Assembly: GCA_947000775.1 (NCBI GenBank)
Contig: CAMQGK010000567.1
Coordinates: 744,001-808,000 of the forward strand
Source: Pterois miles
Lineage: Eukaryota; Chordata; Actinopteri; Perciformes; Scorpaenidae
Direction of reading: 5' to 3'
Length of the DNA stretch: 64,000 nt
The notes beneath the pieces are model-generated. The model was not told the DNA's origin. It did no database searches and saw only the letters and a list, made by a program, of their open reading frames with translations. Positions 60,250 through 64,000 of this stretch are shown piece by piece. Within the stretch, counting starts at the first letter, position 1, and each line of letters starts with the position of its first letter. Made by a program: the position numbers and the translations under genes.

Positions 60250-61648
60250 GTACATGCTGCTCTTATGTTTACAGCGTATTAGCTCAATATCACAGGGCGA
60301 TAATATTCATAATGCTGCCTCAGTAGATTGCCGCCTATATGTTTGGACACATGGGGTTGGTGACAGTTTAGTGCTTGCAGAAAGTAGCTTAGATGGGGAG
60401 CCATGGTGCTCTGCGCCTCTTTGCACACACACTAAAGATTCAGCAGATTTATGGCTGCTTTGATTTGAGTTGAGGAAACTGATTACTTGAGAACAGATGC
60501 ACATTTAGCCACGCTTCTTCGTTGTTTGTCTGCACCCCACGAAACCTTTTCCTCTGCGTCAATTTAATATTTTCATTTGACTGTCAGAAATCAGTCAACG
60601 CTGTTTGTGGACCTCCCAGTATGGCACAGTGTGTCTGTTTATTTTGCGCCTTTCTTTCATGCAGATACAGATCGGATATTTCAGGATATATTTTGTAGCC
60701 TACTTATTTGGGAACAAGAGCAGCTTAACTAAACAGGACAGCTGGCTAGCCTCTGGTTAACCAGCTGAAGTTGTGTATAAGCGTGTTTTCTCTGTGCAAG
60801 CAGGGTGCAATTCGTTTTGCATTTCCCTCCTGTAGGAGCTAGGGACGCCGGATGGTTGCCCCCTCTGTGTTTTCTCCTTCTTTTTTATTTTTGCAAATTC
60901 CACAAAAGCGTCATAAATCTGTCAGGGGAGAGGCGAGACGGGCAGCAAAGGCTGAGGAGCACAGGCAGAGCCGGGTGGGAAAAGAAAAAAAAAGAGGGAG
61001 AAAAAAGACAGAGAGGCCAAGAAGGCTTTGGAGGCTGTTGCTCCTTTGAAAAGTGAAGCTTTATTACGTGTGGGAACTTTATTAGGGAGGTGAGGCGGAG
61101 GACGGGGCAATAAAATCGCGAAGGGAGTCAAAAGGGGGGAATAGAGAGGGTGATGGTGAAGAGGGGTGGTTAAAAAAGAAAACAGCGACGTGACAAATAA
61201 AAGCAAATCTTTTAGCGCAGGCTGTGGAGTGGAAATGGCAGAAATAAAATGTGCCATGAAAGACTGCTGTCAGAATAAGGCAAAGATTCTACCCACTATT
61301 GTTGCGCCTTTACGCACGATCACCCTGATAAAACTATGGGTGAAATGAGCCTTCTGTATAGGGAGTGGGAATATAGAGGGGTGGACACAATAATATCAAC
61401 ACCTGTAGCTGCAATATACCAGAATTAAATGCAAACCTGTAGAAAACACTGTGCTGATCCAATAGCGTTTAGAGTATAGTTGGTGGTTATTTTACACCAG
61501 GGTGTATTATGGTGTGTTGTACGGTGTTAATGGTATTTTGTCCACCCACTGTTCGTTTCTAAATGATAACCCGTCATATCTTGGTGCATCCAAGCACGCC
61601 TCACCCCCCCACCCCCCTAACAGCCCTTTGTCCGTTCCAAACCCCCAG
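60250..61648 (+). other. hoxb5a: hoxb5a intron (1.4 kb)
   Basis: Phase-1 intron of 1399 bases with a GTACAT donor and CCCCCAG acceptor. It has no long simple repeat, in contrast to the other introns. It contains a CGTCATAAATCTGTCA stretch near 60909 that combines a TCATAAA (Cdx/posterior-Hox-like) motif with a TGTCA Meis/TALE-like core; whether it functions cannot be told from sequence alone. Confidence 0.85.
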
Positions 61649-61896
61649 ATATGACAGGCCCCGACGGGAAGCGGGCGCGGACGGCTTACACCCGCTACCA
61701 GACCCTCGAGCTGGAGAAGGAGTTCCACTTCAACCGGTACCTCACGAGGCGGCGACGCATCGAGATCGCGCACGCGCTCTGCCTCACGGAGCGACAGATC
61801 AAGATCTGGTTCCAAAACCGGAGGATGAAGTGGAAGAAGGACAACAAACTGAAAAGCATGAGTCTCGCCACCGCCGGCAGCGCTTTCCAACCCTAG
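61649..61896 (+). CDS. hoxb5a: Hoxb5a exon 2, homeodomain
   Basis: Second coding exon; the acceptor ACCCCCAG ends at 61648 and the split codon yields Asp228, giving DMTGPDGKRARTAYTRYQ. The homeodomain is at residues 234-293, with the group-5 arm (GKRARTAY) and an otherwise Antp-like core; I47, Q50, N51 and M54 are present. Position 60 is Asn preceded by Asp (KKDN), also typical of group 5. The 16-residue tail KLKSMSLATAGSAFQP is the conserved group-5 C-terminus. Stop TAG at 61894-61896. Confidence 0.97.
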
Positions 61897-62606
61897 AAAT
61901 CAACCCATTCATAAAAAAAATAGATAAATCCATACATCCATGTCTTCGGAAACGGTTTACTACCATGTGCAGGCTTCCCAGGAGGGTAAAGAGGGACAAA
62001 CCAGTAGAAAAAAACTTGAAGAAAAACAACAGGAGAAGCCAGCAGAAAATGGAGCAAAAGAAGACGGCGATGAAGAAACATATGTACAAACAGATTCCAA
62101 ATCTAGATTTTAAAAACACTTCCTATTATCAACTGAGTACTGTACAGCAGCGCAGCACTTTTTATTTGTTCGGCATGTCGGTCTTTGGTGTTTTTGGGCA
62201 ACGTAAAAAAATGACTGTGGTACTTGCTCTTGTAAAAAAAAAAAACAACAACTTAGTGTTCCTGTATGTTGTCGTCGTTTTTGAAATGTGTCCAGAGAAG
62301 AGGAGCCGAGATAAGGAAAAGGACGGTTAATGCTACCTAACTACATTTCTACTTACGTCCTACCTTACAACCTTGCTACCTACCTGTTGTTTACTGTCTC
62401 AGTATCGTTCTGTGTGTCAAGTGCGATGTTTTATTACTGAAAAAGTGCTTTCTAGAGATGTTAGCATGTGAGCTCTTATTGTAAGTTGTTTACAGCCAAT
62501 TACGTGTGTATAGCCGATTAGTCCAGTCTCCCTTCCACATCTCTCTCGCTCTCTGTCAGTTAGTCACCATTCAAATCGGCTCCCATTTTTATTTAGGAAG
62601 CAGGGA

Positions 62607-62608
<2 letters not shown>

Positions 62609-62678
<70 letters not shown>
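62609..62678. repeat. (TG)35 in hoxb5a 3' UTR
   Basis: Uninterrupted TG units between the stop codon and the AATAAA, so expected in the mRNA. Confidence 0.95.
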
Positions 62679-62680
<2 letters not shown>

Positions 62681-63025
62681 AAAAACAAACCTGCTAATCG
62701 TATCCGTCCCTAATGTTGTGTATAGCTCTATTATTCAAAAAGTGTACCTGCCTGTATATTATTGTTATTATTATTGTAATTATTGGATATGTGTTTCAGA
62801 AAGGATGTATATAGATATATATTGACATTTTCAAATGTGACCAGTTGGCTATTTGTAGTTGCAGTATGTGTGCTGTGTGCCTGCGTGCGTGTGCGGTGTG
62901 TGAGAGAGTGCGTGTGTGCAAATGTAAGAGAAATGGCTACCGCCCTGTAAGGCCTGTTAGCTTTCTGCCAATGAGCTTTTTGTATTTGTTTGTAACTTGG
63001 AGTAAAAAAAAATTAAAATAATAAC

Positions 63026-63031
63026 AATAAA
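63026..63031 (+). terminator. hoxb5a: hoxb5a polyadenylation signal
   Basis: AATAAA in ATAACAATAAAGTTCC, 1.13 kb after the hoxb5a stop; the AT-rich sequence before it (TTGTATTTGTTTGTAAC) is typical of a Hox 3' UTR. The implied 3' UTR contains a TG array at 62609-62678. Confidence 0.55.
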
Positions 63032-64000
63032 GTTCCCCATACCTATCAAAACCAGACAGACTCAACCAGCTACTCAAGTGCCAAACTGTGTCACTGGGGG
63101 TTGAAGACTACGAGCCAAAGTTTTAGAAGTCTTCAGGTTCTGCCAGAGCAGCAGAGAAACCTGGTTTGCACAATCAGTTGGGGATGTTTGAGGTTGTGAA
63201 TTTATTGTGAATGATATGTATCATGTGCAGATCTGTGTCGCGGGATGACTTCAGCTGTCTGCTGTCAAACTCTTGGGCTGGTGTGTCTTATTATAACGTC
63301 TATCTAACTGACAAATAGCCCGTTATAATGGAGATTTAGCCTTGTGTGGGTCTGGATTGCCTGTCCAATCCGAGACCAATACTTGCAGAAAATCCCCCCT
63401 ATAACTACTTTTGCGCATTTTGCCTACCCCATCGTCTTGTGTGCTTTTACGAATTCTGGTCTGATTAAAATAGTTTTACCAGTTATCAGTTCTATACCAA
63501 ATGGTTCAAGCTGGACAAAAACGAGCTGCATCTTGCGTAAAAACGCATCATACCAAATATACAGTCTGTTTTACAGGCCGCGTTTTAACCCTGAGCGCCA
63601 CATTTCCAAGACGACAACTTTCTAGACCTCAGCACCATCACAGGGTCACGCTCGCCAATCACTAAACAAGCTGCATAAAACACATACGCTTTACACACAC
63701 AGAACAGACGCACACAGTCCGATTTTCATCTCTGCTGACCAAGTCTGACAAGACAACAAACTACCCACGGCGGACAAATTGGTCACTTTTCTCTAAACTG
63801 CCTCCCTTTTCCGTCCTAACGGAGGCCACTCCCGGCCAAATTAGGTTACCTTCTCCCGGTTTCCAACTGTAAACAACCAACTGAACTTTTAAACTCACCG
63901 ACTGATGCTGCTTCAGCTTCCCTGCGCATACTCGGCTTTATTTTCTGGACTGATGGAGGGGAGGGGGGGACCAGGTCCTGCTCCGAGCCTCATCTGGACA

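Larger units (their letters stand above)
61897..64000. other. hoxb5a 3' UTR and downstream spacer
   Basis: 3' UTR to about 63050 including a (TG)n array. Beyond it, 63.05-64.0 kb is unique sequence leading towards hoxb4a. I looked for the miR-10 mature sequence expected between hoxb5a and hoxb4a and did not see it in the window. Confidence 0.6.

Noticed and set aside
61563..62330. 255-residue frame across hoxb5a exon 2 and its 3' UTR
   Set aside because: Wrong frame for the homeodomain; the 3' UTR part has no family resemblance.
61897..64000. miR-10 gene expected between hoxb5a and hoxb4a
   Set aside because: I did not find the mature miR-10 core (CCCTGTAGA) on reading either strand; it should lie beyond the window.

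Overview
The window is part of a vertebrate HoxB cluster, almost certainly teleost and of the HoxBa type. Four two-exon Hox genes lie head to tail on the + strand in the order hoxb8a, hoxb7a, hoxb6a, hoxb5a. Each has a first exon ending just after a Y/F-P-W-M hexapeptide, a phase-1 intron, and a second exon that starts at the homeodomain arm. A paralogue-group-7 gene between groups 8 and 6, together with a hoxb5a-like N-terminus, argues for the 'a' rather than the 'b' HoxB duplicate. The very dense CA/TG microsatellites and the fish-type repeat families also point to a bony fish. A percomorph is my best guess, with low confidence.

Layout: 1-14796 is upstream of hoxb8a (the hoxb9a side; no hoxb9a exon is present) with microsatellites, several repeat-element fragments and possible regulatory sequence. 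hoxb8a occupies 14797-21427 with a 5.8 kb intron that holds very long TA and GT arrays and a fish DNA-transposon remnant. 21428-26321 separates b8 from b7 and contains an interrupted copy of a TTAA-flanked element. hoxb7a occupies 26322-34466 with a 7.35 kb intron carrying two recognisable MITE-like elements. 34467-51624 is a 17 kb b7-b6 spacer with a CpG-rich, promoter-like island near 39.6-40.5 kb and Cdx/posterior-Hox-type motifs. hoxb6a occupies 51625-54381 and hoxb5a 59568-61896, both with short introns. The rest, 61897-64000, is the hoxb5a 3' UTR and downstream sequence.

All four proteins are Antp-class homeodomain transcription factors that pattern the trunk along the anterior-posterior axis. 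The shared orientation fits collinear activation, with Cdx, retinoid and Pbx/Meis inputs typical of the family. Only motif-level hints of these inputs can be seen here. The least ordinary parts are a strongly diverged but intact hoxb7a, repeat elements inside introns and spacers (Hox clusters are usually poor in them), a transposon-borne direct repeat of nuclear-receptor half-sites in the hoxb8a intron, a CTCF-like site just upstream of hoxb5a, and an orphan CpG-rich segment in the b7-b6 spacer.
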